56,739 nucleotides of DNA from DASVXQ01 sp046727955. Lineage in GTDB: Bacteria > Actinomycetota > CALGFH01. How positions within the stretch are numbered: position 1 is the first letter of the stretch; the number at the start of each line of letters is the position of its first letter. The notes beneath the pieces were generated by a model that ran no database searches, was not told the DNA's origin, and was given only the letters and a program-made list of their open reading frames with translations. A program made the translations under genes and the position numbers. The DNA is taken from assembly GCA_046727955.1 (NCBI GenBank), contig JBKPDO010000066.1:1-56739 (forward strand), read 5' to 3'. This document shows, one piece after another, positions 49,496-56,739 of the stretch.

Positions 49496-49999
49496 GTGCC
49501 CAGCACCAGCACCAGCACGAGCACGAGCACCAGCACCAGCACCAGCGTGGAGGTCGTCCTCGAGTCGTTCCGAGCGGTCGAGCGCCGCGACGAACGACGG
49601 CAGCGCGAGCTGTTCCACCCCGAGGCCGAATTCCACTGGCCACCTTCGCTGCCCTACGGCGGGACGAGGCTCGGGCAGGTCGAGGCCGGCCAGCGGCCTG
49701 GCTGGGAGGACGTCTGGACCCCTCTCCAGCCCACCGAGGCGGAGCGGCGCCTGGACCCGCGGGTGGTCGCCGCCAGCGACGACGAGGTGGTCGTCCTGTG
49801 GCAGCAGCGAGGACTCGACCACGCCGGAAACCGCTTCGAGTGCCCGGTGCTGGGGCTCTACCGGGTCCGCGACGGCAAGCTCGCGCGGGCGCAGATGTTC
49901 TACTTCGACACGACCGCCACCGCCGAGTTCCTGACCACAGCGGCTGAAAATCAGGCGCGCTCGAACACGGGCTTCAGCGCGAAGTACACGTCGCGGTAG
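49496..49999 (+). CDS. SnoaL-like protein with hexanucleotide-repeat N-terminus
   Basis: 167 aa. GTG 49496 (ACGGAGG upstream) leads into eight CAGCAC-type hexanucleotides (49501-49548) coding alternating Ser-Thr. A SnoaL/NTF2-like domain follows: 'VEVVLESFRAVERRDERRQR', 'LFHPEAEFHWPPSLPYGG', 'VLGLYRVRDGKLARAQMFYF'. The last ~16 residues do not belong to the fold: they are read antisense through a xylulokinase gene end, so the native stop was probably lost. Ligand unknown. Confidence 0.75.
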   Translation: MPSTSTSTSTSTSTSTSVEVVLESFRAVERRDERRQRELFHPEAEFHWPPSLPYGGTRLGQVEAGQRPGWEDVWTPLQPTEAERRLDPRVVAASDDEVVVLWQQRGLDHAGNRFECPVLGLYRVRDGKLARAQMFYFDTTATAEFLTTAAENQARSNTGFSAKYTSR

Positions 50000-50049
50000 C
50001 GGCGAAAGGCGTCGGCGTAGATCGCGTGGCGGTCAGGATCGGGAAACGG
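49951..50049 (-). pseudogene. xylB: 3' scrap of a xylulokinase gene
   Basis: The minus strand reads 'DRHAIYADAFRRYRDVYFAL' then KPVFERA and TGA at 49951. This matches the C-terminal tail of actinobacterial xylulokinases. Upstream (50050-50103) the homology is gone, so only ~30 codons remain. It overlaps the 3' end of the SnoaL-like gene on the other strand. Confidence 0.5.
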
Positions 50050-50103
50050 TGTCTCCTCTACTCGGCCCCCTCCACACGGGAGACGAATTATGAGCCCTCA
50101 CCG

Positions 50104-51921
50104 CTAGTTCATGAAGGCTTCGAGCTGCTCGGGCATGATGACGATGGGGCGCATCATGTCCCGGTCCTCGTGCTCGAGGATGTGGCAGTGATACATGTAG
50201 CGTCCGCTGAAGCCCTGGAAGCGCACGGCAAGCTCCACGATCTCGTTGGGGTTGACGCGGACCGTGTCCTTGAGACCCTGCTCGTTGGCGTCGAGGACGT
50301 GCTCGAGCTCATCGTCGGGGCTTCGCCCGCGCCGCACCCGGGCCGAGGTGGCGGTGTCGGTGATGCCGCCCTCGGGGACGGTGACCACGACCGGATGTCG
50401 CGCCAGCACCTGGAACGGATTCAGGTGGATGTGGATGGGATGGGTGTCCCCGGTCAGGTTGATGAGCTGCCAGACCTCCCAACGGCCGAGCACCGGAAAG
50501 AACGTCACGGTGTCCTCGAAATGGCAGGCGACCGTGCGGAAACGGGCCACCGTCTCGACCTGGCCGTCCGCGTCCTCGTCGACCATGGTGATCACCCGCT
50601 CGGTCGAGTCGTCATCTGGCGCCGGGGCGAGCTCGCGCATGGTGAGCATGTTGGGGGCGTCGTCGAGCTCCTGCTCGACGAGCGCGACCGCGCGGCGCAC
50701 CGCGCCGGCCAGGTCGCGCTCGGTCGGGCGCGCGTAGTCGGTCGCCAGCTGCCGGGCGACGGAGCGGCGCAGCGGAGGGCCGGGAACGACCCGAAAGCGC
50801 ATCACGTCGGGATAGGGCAGCAAGCCGTCGAGGCTGGCTGCCTGGAGGGCGCGCTCCGGCGGGAAGGACGCGCCGTCGAAGGGCGCGGAGGCAGTGTTGA
50901 CGAGCGCGAGCTCGCTGCCCGGCCGCAGGTCGGAGAAGTCGACGAGCAAGTCCGCACGCTCGGCGGAGGCGAGCACGAGCCCCTGCGGCGGGACCGCGAC
51001 CGGCGCGAACAGCAGGCCGCCGTCGGTGCCGATCTGGGAGATGCGATCGAGCTCGGGCCCGCCGTCACCCAGCAGCACGAGGCGGAAGGTCCGCGCGTTG
51101 GACCCGTTGATCACCCGCAGGCGGTACGTGGCGGGCTGCACGTCCAGGACCGGCCAGACCTTGCCGTTGACGGTCGTGAACGGCGCGAAGGCCTCCATGG
51201 TTCCGGGATCGGTCTTGTGGACCAGCTCGCCGGTCAGCCGCCCCTCGGAGTCTTGGCCGAAATTGCGGTCCTGGAGCAGGAGCGGCACTTCGAAGGGCGG
51301 CCCCTCGGGGAGGCCGAGATCGCGCTCCAGCTGGTCGCGGACGATCCACAGCCCGGCGAGGCCCGCGTACACCGTGAACCGGGTGACGCTCATGACGTGG
51401 TCGTGGTACCAGAGCAGCGCCGCCCGCTGGTCCATCGCGTAGTCGCCGACCGCGTGCTGGCCGGGCGCGAACATGTTCTCCGCCCAGCCGTCGTAGGGGG
51501 CCGCGGTGAGCCCGCCGTGCAGGTGCACGACCGCGAAGCCGGGCAGCGACGCGGCGCTCGCATCGGGGGTCCCGCCACTGAGGCCCGGCAGGCACTGCAC
51601 CGGGACACCGTCGCGGTCGGTCTCCTTGGGCGCGAGCGTGACGGCGACCGGCAGCGTGCCCTCGAGCTCGTTGCGCCAGTCCACCCGGACCGGCTGCCCG
51701 CGCTCGGCCTCGATCGTCGGGCCGGGGACGCTGCCGTCGTAGGTCCAGACCCGCGACGCGGGCAAGTCGCGGTGGAAGCGATGGGTCCCCGTGCGGATGC
51801 GGACGCGCAGCGAGCCCTGGTGCTCACGCGCCAGGCGACGCGGCGGCAGCGGCAGCGCATCGACGAACGGCGTCAGCGGTGTCGGCAGCGGTGTCGGCAG
51901 CGGTGTCGGCAGCGACAGCAT
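50104..51921 (-). CDS. Multicopper oxidase (CotA/bilirubin oxidase-like)
   Basis: 605 aa with all four copper motifs: 'FAVVHLHGGLT', 'LLWYHDHVMS', 'HPIHIHLNPFQV', and the T1/T3 motif 'YMYHCHILEHEDRDMMRPIV' with Met as axial ligand. Three cupredoxin domains. No Tat or Sec signal is evident; instead the N-terminus is (Leu-Pro-Thr-Pro)n from three 12-bp repeats (51877-51912). ATG 51921 is chosen over GTG 51927 for spacing from GGGAGA. It oxidises phenolics, bilirubin-like molecules or metals. Confidence 0.93.
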   Translation of the reverse strand: MLSLPTPLPTPLPTPLTPFVDALPLPPRRLAREHQGSLRVRIRTGTHRFHRDLPASRVWTYDGSVPGPTIEAERGQPVRVDWRNELEGTLPVAVTLAPKETDRDGVPVQCLPGLSGGTPDASAASLPGFAVVHLHGGLTAAPYDGWAENMFAPGQHAVGDYAMDQRAALLWYHDHVMSVTRFTVYAGLAGLWIVRDQLERDLGLPEGPPFEVPLLLQDRNFGQDSEGRLTGELVHKTDPGTMEAFAPFTTVNGKVWPVLDVQPATYRLRVINGSNARTFRLVLLGDGGPELDRISQIGTDGGLLFAPVAVPPQGLVLASAERADLLVDFSDLRPGSELALVNTASAPFDGASFPPERALQAASLDGLLPYPDVMRFRVVPGPPLRRSVARQLATDYARPTERDLAGAVRRAVALVEQELDDAPNMLTMRELAPAPDDDSTERVITMVDEDADGQVETVARFRTVACHFEDTVTFFPVLGRWEVWQLINLTGDTHPIHIHLNPFQVLARHPVVVTVPEGGITDTATSARVRRGRSPDDELEHVLDANEQGLKDTVRVNPNEIVELAVRFQGFSGRYMYHCHILEHEDRDMMRPIVIMPEQLEAFMN

Positions 51922-51999
51922 GACCACTCTCCCGTGGGCTGGATCGAAAGCCGGGTCAGCCCACCCTAGCGGCCAGCCGGTGGCCAGTGGGCTGTTCCG

Positions 52000-52794
52000 C
52001 TAGGCGACAGTGGCGACCAGGTCGGCGACCGAGTTGACGATGCGCGACGGCAGGTACGGGAAGCGCCCGGCCTGGTCCCTGGTGGTGATGCCCGACAGGA
52101 CCAGGATGGTCTCCAGGCCCGCCTCGATCCCGGCGACGATGTCGGTGTCCATGCGGTCGCCGATCATCACGGTCGACTCCGAGTGGGCCTCGATGGATCG
52201 CAGGGCCTCCCGCATCATCAGCGGGTTCGGCTTGCCCACGAAATACGGCTCCACCCCGGTGGCCTTGGAGATCAGCGCGGCGACCGCCCCGGTAGCCGGC
52301 TGCGGCCCGGCCGGCGACGGCCCGGTCGGGTCCGGGTTGGTGGCGATGAAGCGGGCCCCCGCGTCGATCAGCCGGATGGCTCGGGTGATCGCCTCCAGGC
52401 TGTAGCTGCGCGTCTCGCCCAGCACTACGTAGTCGGGGTCGCGGTCGCTCAGCACGTAGCCGCGCTCGTGCAGGGCGGTGGTCAAGCCCGCCTCACCGAC
52501 GACATAGGCGGTCCCGCCGGGCCGCTGCTGGTCGAGGAAACGGGCGGTTGCCAGCGCCGAGGTCCAGATGGCGTCCTGGGGGATCTGCAGGCCGGTGAGG
52601 CTGAGCCGCGCGGCCAAGTCGCGTGGGGTATAGATGGAGTTGTTGGTCAGCACCAGGTACCGGTGGTCGGTCTCCTGGAGGCGCTTGATGAAATGGTCGG
52701 CGCCGGGGACGAGCTGCTCTTGGTGGACAAGGACGCCATCCATGTCCATCAGGTAGGTCTCGATCGTCTGGTTGCCGTGCATCTGCTTACTCAC
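52000..52794 (-). CDS. HAD-IIA family hydrolase (NagD-like phosphatase)
   Basis: 264 aa. HAD motif I 'TYLMDMDGVLV', motif II 'VLTNNSIYTPRDLA', the C2 cap, Lys in 'PYFVGKPNPLMMREAL', motif IV 'TVMIGDRMDTDIVAGIEAGL'. It dephosphorylates small phosphorylated metabolites. GTG 52794 is favoured (GAGG about 8 nt upstream). ATG 52782 and GTG 52830 are alternatives. Confidence 0.9.
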   Translation of the reverse strand: MSKQMHGNQTIETYLMDMDGVLVHQEQLVPGADHFIKRLQETDHRYLVLTNNSIYTPRDLAARLSLTGLQIPQDAIWTSALATARFLDQQRPGGTAYVVGEAGLTTALHERGYVLSDRDPDYVVLGETRSYSLEAITRAIRLIDAGARFIATNPDPTGPSPAGPQPATGAVAALISKATGVEPYFVGKPNPLMMREALRSIEAHSESTVMIGDRMDTDIVAGIEAGLETILVLSGITTRDQAGRFPYLPSRIVNSVADLVATVA

Positions 52795-52937
52795 TTCCAA
52801 CGCCTCAGCGTTTCTTGTGAACATATTCACAGGGTGCCCGCTGGGTGATCACGACGCTGTAACGGCCGTGGGAGCATCGGGTGAACCTTTTGGCGGCCCA
52901 AACTCCCAAAAACGCCCCAGGTAGCCCGCCCTGGTCA

Positions 52938-53852
52938 TCAGAGTGATCGGCGACGACCGACGTGGACGCTCTCCACGATGAGGGCGAACACGTCGTTGCG
53001 CCGGTCGACGCAGGCTTGGTCCTCCGGGTCGCAGAGGCGGGCCAGGGCGGTGCGGTCGGATGGGTCGAGCATGTCACCGACGCGCTCCAGCAGGTCCTCG
53101 AGGTGGCGGCGGACGAAGGCTGCCTGCACCGGCTCAAGTGGCGGGCCGGTCTCGAACAGGAACGAGTGGGTGCGGACCTCCTCCAGGCCGGCATCGCGCA
53201 GCAGCCTCGGCCAGCCGTAAGGGCTGGAGGTGGCACCGGGCAGGCTGGCGCGCATGGCATTGAACCATCGGCTCACGGCTGCCTCGATGCGGTCCTCCAA
53301 GCCCGGCTCGCCGACGCCGACGTCGAACGGCAGGCAGCGCATGCGCAGGCCCCCCTCGGCCAGCGCCAGTCGCCCGCCCAGGCGCAACCATCCAGCCAGG
53401 GAGCGAATGCCCGCGGCCTGGTCGGGCAGGTGGTGCACCACGTGCGCCGCCCAGATCAGGTCGAAGTCGTCGCCGAACGGTGCCGGGGCGCCCAGCGTGG
53501 ACGTACCCGAAGGGTCCGCAGAGTCCGCGGCGTGGAGGTCGTGGCGGATCGTCTCGACCCGGGCGTCGAGCCCGAGAGCGGAGAGGTATTCGCGGACGGC
53601 GGCGACCGCCGCCGGCTCGGCGTCGACGGCCACTACGTGCCCGGACGGGCCGACCGCCCGGGCCAGTACCGCCGTCATGCCGCCGGCCCCACTGCCGGCG
53701 TCGAGCACCCTGGCGCCCGGCGCCGGCGCAAGCCATCCGGCCATGTCCTCGCGCATGGGCGCGAAGAAGGCGTCGGCCTCCCGCAGGTGAGCCACTTCCG
53801 CGGCCCAGTCGATCTCGGTTGTGGTAGTGGGGTCGGCGGGGTCGTCTCGCAT
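52938..53852 (-). CDS. Class I SAM-dependent methyltransferase
   Basis: 304 aa. SAM motifs 'ARVLDAGSGAGGMTAVLARA', acidic 'VVAVDAEPAAVAAV', 'DDFDLIWAAHVVHHL' and 'LAGWLRLGGRLALAEGG'. ATG 53852 with GGAGA 6 nt upstream. It is divergent from the Fur-family regulator gene (138-bp gap). Substrate unknown. Confidence 0.88.
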   Translation of the reverse strand: MRDDPADPTTTTEIDWAAEVAHLREADAFFAPMREDMAGWLAPAPGARVLDAGSGAGGMTAVLARAVGPSGHVVAVDAEPAAVAAVREYLSALGLDARVETIRHDLHAADSADPSGTSTLGAPAPFGDDFDLIWAAHVVHHLPDQAAGIRSLAGWLRLGGRLALAEGGLRMRCLPFDVGVGEPGLEDRIEAAVSRWFNAMRASLPGATSSPYGWPRLLRDAGLEEVRTHSFLFETGPPLEPVQAAFVRRHLEDLLERVGDMLDPSDRTALARLCDPEDQACVDRRNDVFALIVESVHVGRRRSL

Positions 53853-53990
53853 CGCGGCTCTCCACGGTTGGCGCGGCTCAGGTGCTGCCCCGACTCTGCG
53901 GCACCGCCGTCCCGGCCGCAAGGCAGCGTGGGGCCGCTGCCGCCTCGATCCTGTTGCGACAAGTTGCAGCTGCACTGCTAGACTTATGGC

Positions 53991-54449
53991 ATGGTCACCA
54001 CCAGCACTGCTGAGACCACGACCGCCGTGGGGCTGCTGCGCTCGCAGGGCGTGCGCATGACCCCGCAGCGGATCGCGATCGTCGAGCAGATCATGACCAC
54101 CCCCGGATACGTGGTCCCGCTGCGGGTGATCGAGCAGGTACAGGCCCGCGTCCCCGGAGTGAGCCCCTCGACGGTCTACCGCACCCTGGAGCGGCTGGAG
54201 GAGCTCGGCGTGCTCTCGCACGTCCACCTGGAGCACGGCACCGGCTATCACCAGGTGACCGACGCGCGGCACGCCCACCTGACCTGCTCCTCGTGCGGCA
54301 AGGAGCAGGAGGTCTCGCAGGGGCTGCTGCGCCGGCTGGAGCGATCGGTCCAACGCGAGCACGATTTCCGCCCTGACTTCAGCCACCACCCGATCTCCGG
54401 TCTGTGCGCGAGCTGCCGTAAGGCCAAAGCCTCCGCGCCGCACCCCTGA
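53991..54449 (+). CDS. Fur-family metalloregulator
   Basis: 152 aa. Winged helix 'GVRMTPQRIAIVEQIMTTPG', 'VSPSTVYRTLERLEELGVLS', sensing segment 'ARHAHLTCSSCGKEQEV' with one structural-zinc CxxC and the second pair in 'GLCASCRKAKA'. Fur, Zur, PerR and Nur cannot be separated safely by eye. The upstream sequence has TTGCGACAAGTTGCAGCTGCA and a -10-like TAGACT very close to the ATG, suggesting a short or absent leader. Confidence 0.88.
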   Translation: MVTTSTAETTTAVGLLRSQGVRMTPQRIAIVEQIMTTPGYVVPLRVIEQVQARVPGVSPSTVYRTLERLEELGVLSHVHLEHGTGYHQVTDARHAHLTCSSCGKEQEVSQGLLRRLERSVQREHDFRPDFSHHPISGLCASCRKAKASAPHP

Positions 54450-54471
54450 TCCAGGCACGCTCAGCGGCTCC

Positions 54472-54513
54472 GTCTGGCGTTTGGCGTTTGGCGTTTGACG
54501 TCTGGCGTCTGGC
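54472..54513 (+). repeat. Heptanucleotide minisatellite, six units
   Basis: Six tandem 7-bp units of consensus GTYTGRC (GTCTGGC, GTTTGGC, GTTTGGC, GTTTGAC, GTCTGGC, GTCTGGC), 23 bp after the Fur stop. Non-coding. The remainder of the gap to 54620 shows nothing else I can name. Confidence 0.9.
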
Positions 54514-54620
54514 GACGGCGGAACAAGACGCCCAACACTGAGCGTTGGCGAACTGGGTGTCCGCCGCTCTGGACTTCTCTGGACTTCGTTTGCCCAGCGA
54601 GGACACCATCTGGGAGGAGT

Positions 54621-55118
54621 ATGGCGAATTGTGTGACGTGCGGGAGGGAGTTGCATCCCGAACGAGCGGAAAAGTACGACTACTGCACTGACCGTAAATG
54701 CCAGGAGCTGAATGCCAAAGGGCTGACGATATTGGCTCTCGGCGTGAACAAGGCCGCGGATCATTATCAGGTCCTGGATGAGCGGACTCAGGAAAAGGTG
54801 GACACTGGCAAATACGTCGAGGAGATGGCCAGTGGCAGGCGGCAGGATCGACGAGGCACCGTCTTCGAGAAAAAGGAAGGACGGCGCCGTGAGGGAGCTC
54901 GAAGCGCTGCCCACGCCCCTCGAGCCAGTCGAGCCAGTCGAAGAAGCACCACCGCCTCCAAGAGCTCACGGCGCCCCTGGACCGACTCGCAGCAGGACCT
55001 CGCGCTCATCTACAACGCGAGAGGGGTCCGTCCGGACGAGATCGCAAAGCGGCTCGGCCTGAGCACCTACACCGTGACGCAGATGATCCTTGAAGGCAAG
55101 AAGCGCGCGAAGCCATGA
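54621..55118 (+). CDS. Zinc-ribbon / HTH protein of unknown function
   Basis: 165 aa. N-terminal treble-clef-like zinc site 'NCVTCGRELHPERAEKYDYC' with a later Cys in DRKCQEL; a middle basic low-complexity linker; a C-terminal HTH of sigma-70 region 4/MerR-like type ('SQQDLALIYNARGVRPDEIA', 'KRLGLSTYTVTQMILEGKK'). ATG 54621 has GGAGGAGT directly upstream. The linker (about 54870-54975) reads more naturally in the +1 frame ('ELEALPTPLEPVEPVEEAPP'), suggesting two compensating indels. Function unknown. Confidence 0.7.
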   Translation: MANCVTCGRELHPERAEKYDYCTDRKCQELNAKGLTILALGVNKAADHYQVLDERTQEKVDTGKYVEEMASGRRQDRRGTVFEKKEGRRREGARSAAHAPRASRASRRSTTASKSSRRPWTDSQQDLALIYNARGVRPDEIAKRLGLSTYTVTQMILEGKKRAKP

Positions 55119-55159
55119 CGAGCCGCCCCGGGGCGGGCGCGGCAGGCCGCCCACGGGCC

Positions 55160-55195
55160 GGCGCCGACCCCGGATTGGACGTAGGGGTCGGCGCC
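55160..55195. terminator. 12-bp stem hairpin between convergent genes
   Basis: GGCGCCGACCCC, 12-nt loop, GGGGTCGGCGCC; perfect stem between the zinc-ribbon/HTH gene and the convergent ABC permease gene. It fits a bidirectional terminator without U-tract. Confidence 0.65.
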
Positions 55196-55221
55196 GACTG
55201 TGGTCGTCGTCGTGGCGGTCG

Positions 55222-56739
55222 CTAATCGCTGGAGATCGCGGTGAGCATGTCGAGGCGGGCGGCGCGGCGAGCGGGGGCGATCGCGGCCACGATCCCGGCG
55301 ATGCCGGCACCGATCACGTAGAGGACGAGCTGGGCACCGGGAACGGTCACCACCGCGGAGCCGTTGCTGGCGGCGGTGAGAGCGTCGGCGAGGGCGCTGC
55401 CAAGGCCGACCCCGAGGGTGATGCCGAGGACGGCCCCGAGGACCGCGATGATCACGGCCTCGCCGGCGACCATCGCGCCGAGCTGCGAGCGGCGCATGCC
55501 GATGGCGCGCAGCAGGCCCAACTCGCGGGTGCGCTCGACCACCGACAGGGCCAGGGTGTTGACGATGCCGAGCAGGGCGATCAGCACCGCCAGCGCAAGC
55601 AGGGCGGTGATCAGGTTGAGGATCTGGTCGAGGGCGGCGCCGGTGGACCTCTTGAAGCCGCTCTGGTCGAGCACCTTCGCACCCGGGTAGGGGCCGAGCA
55701 GTCCGCCGATCCGCGCCTGCAGCGCGCCCACCCCGGTGCCGGCGGCCTTGACCATGAGCAGAGTGTCGACCGTCCGGCCGGTGGCGCGCGCGAAGGTGTC
55801 GAGGCTGACCAAGTAGTCCCCGAAGGCGCCCTTGTTGGCATAGGTGCCGGCGACCCGCAGGGTGCTCGCCCCGGTCTTCTCGAACCGGATCGTCACCGGG
55901 CTGCCGATCGTCCAGTGGTGGGCGCTCGCCGCGGTGCTGGCGACTAGCAGGGCGTCGCCGTTGCCGAGCGCCGCCACGCTGCCTGAGCGAACGTCCAGGT
56001 CGGCGACCTGCTCGACGGTGCCGGGGTCGATGCCGTCGACCTTCTGGAAGCTGGCGCCGGCAACGGTCGCGTCGACCTCGCGCAGCTCGCTGACCGCGGC
56101 TACGCCCGGCTGCGCCGCCAGCGAGCGCGCCAGCGCCGGCGCCAGCCCACTGTCCGGGTCGGGCGACTGCACGTACAGGTCGGCGCGGCTGCCGCGGTCG
56201 ATCGCCTGGTCGGCGGTGCGCTTGAGCGAGGCGTCGAGCACCGCGGACGCGCTCACCAGCGCGAGGCCGACCATCAGCGCGGCGGCCGTGGCAGCAGTGC
56301 GCTTGGGGTTGCGCATGGCGTTGTCGCGGGCGAGCTGGCCGGCGCGGGCGGGCAGGGGGCGCAGTGGCGCGCCGATCACCCAGGCGAGCGGCCGGGCGAA
56401 CAGCGGGCCGAGCACGGTCACGCCGATGAACACGGCGAGCGCTCCCCCGCCGACCAGCACAGCGCCGCCGCCCGTACCGCCGAACAGGCCGGTGAGCAGC
56501 GCGGCCGTCCCGGGCACCAGCAGCGCGGCGCCGGCGACCAACCGCCGGGTGGAGAACGTCCGCAGGGTGGGCGCGGCCTCGCGCAGCGCCTGGATGGGCG
56601 CGACCGTGGTGGCCCTGCGGGCCGGGGCGACCGCCGCTGCCACGGTGACCGCGATGCCGGTGCCGACCGCGATCGCGGCGGAGCTGGCGGGCAGCTCGAG
56701 GCCGCTGGCCGGCAGGTCGATGCCGGCGCCGCGCAGCAG
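55222..56739 (-). CDS. ABC transporter permease, FtsX/MacB type (N-terminus beyond window)
   Basis: The frame runs from the right edge (first residues 'LLRGAGIDLPASGLELPASS') to a stop at 55222, about 505 residues present. Two FtsX-type units are visible: a TM block near the edge ('VAVGTGIAVTVAAAVAPARR') and the C-terminal block 'LNLITALLALAVLIALLGIV', 'SVVERTRELGLLRAIGMRRS', ending 'GIVAAIAPARRAARLDMLTA'. An extracytoplasmic MacB-PCD-like domain lies between. Such permeases export lipids or peptides with a separate ATPase, here outside the window. Confidence 0.9.
   Translation of the reverse strand: MLRGAGIDLPASGLELPASSAAIAVGTGIAVTVAAAVAPARRATTVAPIQALREAAPTLRTFSTRRLVAGAALLVPGTAALLTGLFGGTGGGAVLVGGGALAVFIGVTVLGPLFARPLAWVIGAPLRPLPARAGQLARDNAMRNPKRTAATAAALMVGLALVSASAVLDASLKRTADQAIDRGSRADLYVQSPDPDSGLAPALARSLAAQPGVAAVSELREVDATVAGASFQKVDGIDPGTVEQVADLDVRSGSVAALGNGDALLVASTAASAHHWTIGSPVTIRFEKTGASTLRVAGTYANKGAFGDYLVSLDTFARATGRTVDTLLMVKAAGTGVGALQARIGGLLGPYPGAKVLDQSGFKRSTGAALDQILNLITALLALAVLIALLGIVNTLALSVVERTRELGLLRAIGMRRSQLGAMVAGEAVIIAVLGAVLGITLGVGLGSALADALTAASNGSAVVTVPGAQLVLYVIGAGIAGIVAAIAPARRAARLDMLTAISSD

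Noticed and set aside
1..56739. tRNA, rRNA or tmRNA genes
   Set aside because: No cloverleaf-like or rRNA-like conserved strings were recognised on either strand; a covariance search was not possible here.

Overview
The window looks like chromosomal DNA from a high-GC actinobacterium (Actinomycetota). This is inferred from uniformly GC-rich coding sequence, a mycothiol-dependent maleylpyruvate isomerase-type protein, F420-dependent luciferase-like oxidoreductases, a DUF574-type SAM methyltransferase, an MbtG-like lysine N-hydroxylase and a Rip3-like site-2 protease. No rRNA, tRNA, CRISPR array or intact insertion sequence was seen. Genus cannot be assigned from the sequence alone.

Layout. 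0-4.4 kb: end of a BNR/YCF48-like gene, then a minus-strand run peroxiredoxin > DsbA-like thioredoxin > Mg2+ P-type ATPase. 4.5-11.8 kb: a 14-TM MFS efflux pump preceded by a short leader ORF, a ferritin-like protein, a maleylpyruvate isomerase-type protein, and an overlapping pair coding for a response regulator-thioredoxin reductase fusion and a cyclic-nucleotide-domain histidine kinase. 11.9-18.2 kb: a methyltransferase followed by a gene graveyard. The graveyard holds truncated class II amidotransferase/FMN glutamate synthase, type III glutamine synthetase, sarcosine oxidase/NMG dehydrogenase-like, formate-THF ligase, DUF294, TetR, HxlR and MFS pieces. An intact XRE-cupin regulator, a thioredoxin and a CstR-like repressor lie among them. 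The pieces fit a collapsed N-methylglutamate/one-carbon locus.

18.2-24.1 kb: a large LAL (MalT-type LuxR) regulator flanked by two paralogous alpha/beta hydrolases, an SRPBCC protein and a VOC protein. A strongly conserved ~64-bp promoter element occurs upstream of both hydrolase units and again 15 kb away upstream of the MFS pump, suggesting one regulon. 24.2-31.6 kb: a tightly overlapping catabolic operon (LacI regulator, DapA-like lyase, LLM oxidoreductase, sugar-type ABC binding protein and two permeases) with a divergent Gfo/Idh/MocA dehydrogenase. 31.6-34.8 kb: a visibly lower-GC three-gene module of XRE regulator, soluble Ser/Thr kinase and TPR protein. I do not recognise it as a named system and it is the best candidate here for something undescribed.

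34.8-36.8 kb: an LLM pseudogene split by a MITE-like element, then a MarR-SRPBCC operon. 37-45.1 kb: an MbtG-like monooxygenase, an NhaA-DsbA fusion antiporter, and a minus-strand respiratory run cydA-cydB-fdhA-fdhB-nrfD. There fdhA carries an in-frame UGA with a SECIS-like hairpin (selenocysteine), but the fdh part has collapsed by deletion and frameshift. 45.3-56.7 kb: housekeeping and stress genes (universal stress protein, site-2 protease, D-threonine aldolase-like enzyme, DNA glycosylase, SnoaL-like protein, multicopper oxidase, HAD phosphatase, methyltransferase, Fur-family regulator, zinc-ribbon/HTH protein) and an ABC permease running off the right edge.

Several genes carry single-base frameshifts (kinase, cydA, fdhA, LLM). 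Some could be assembly errors, but the multi-gene deletions and nonsense codons show that real decay is also present.
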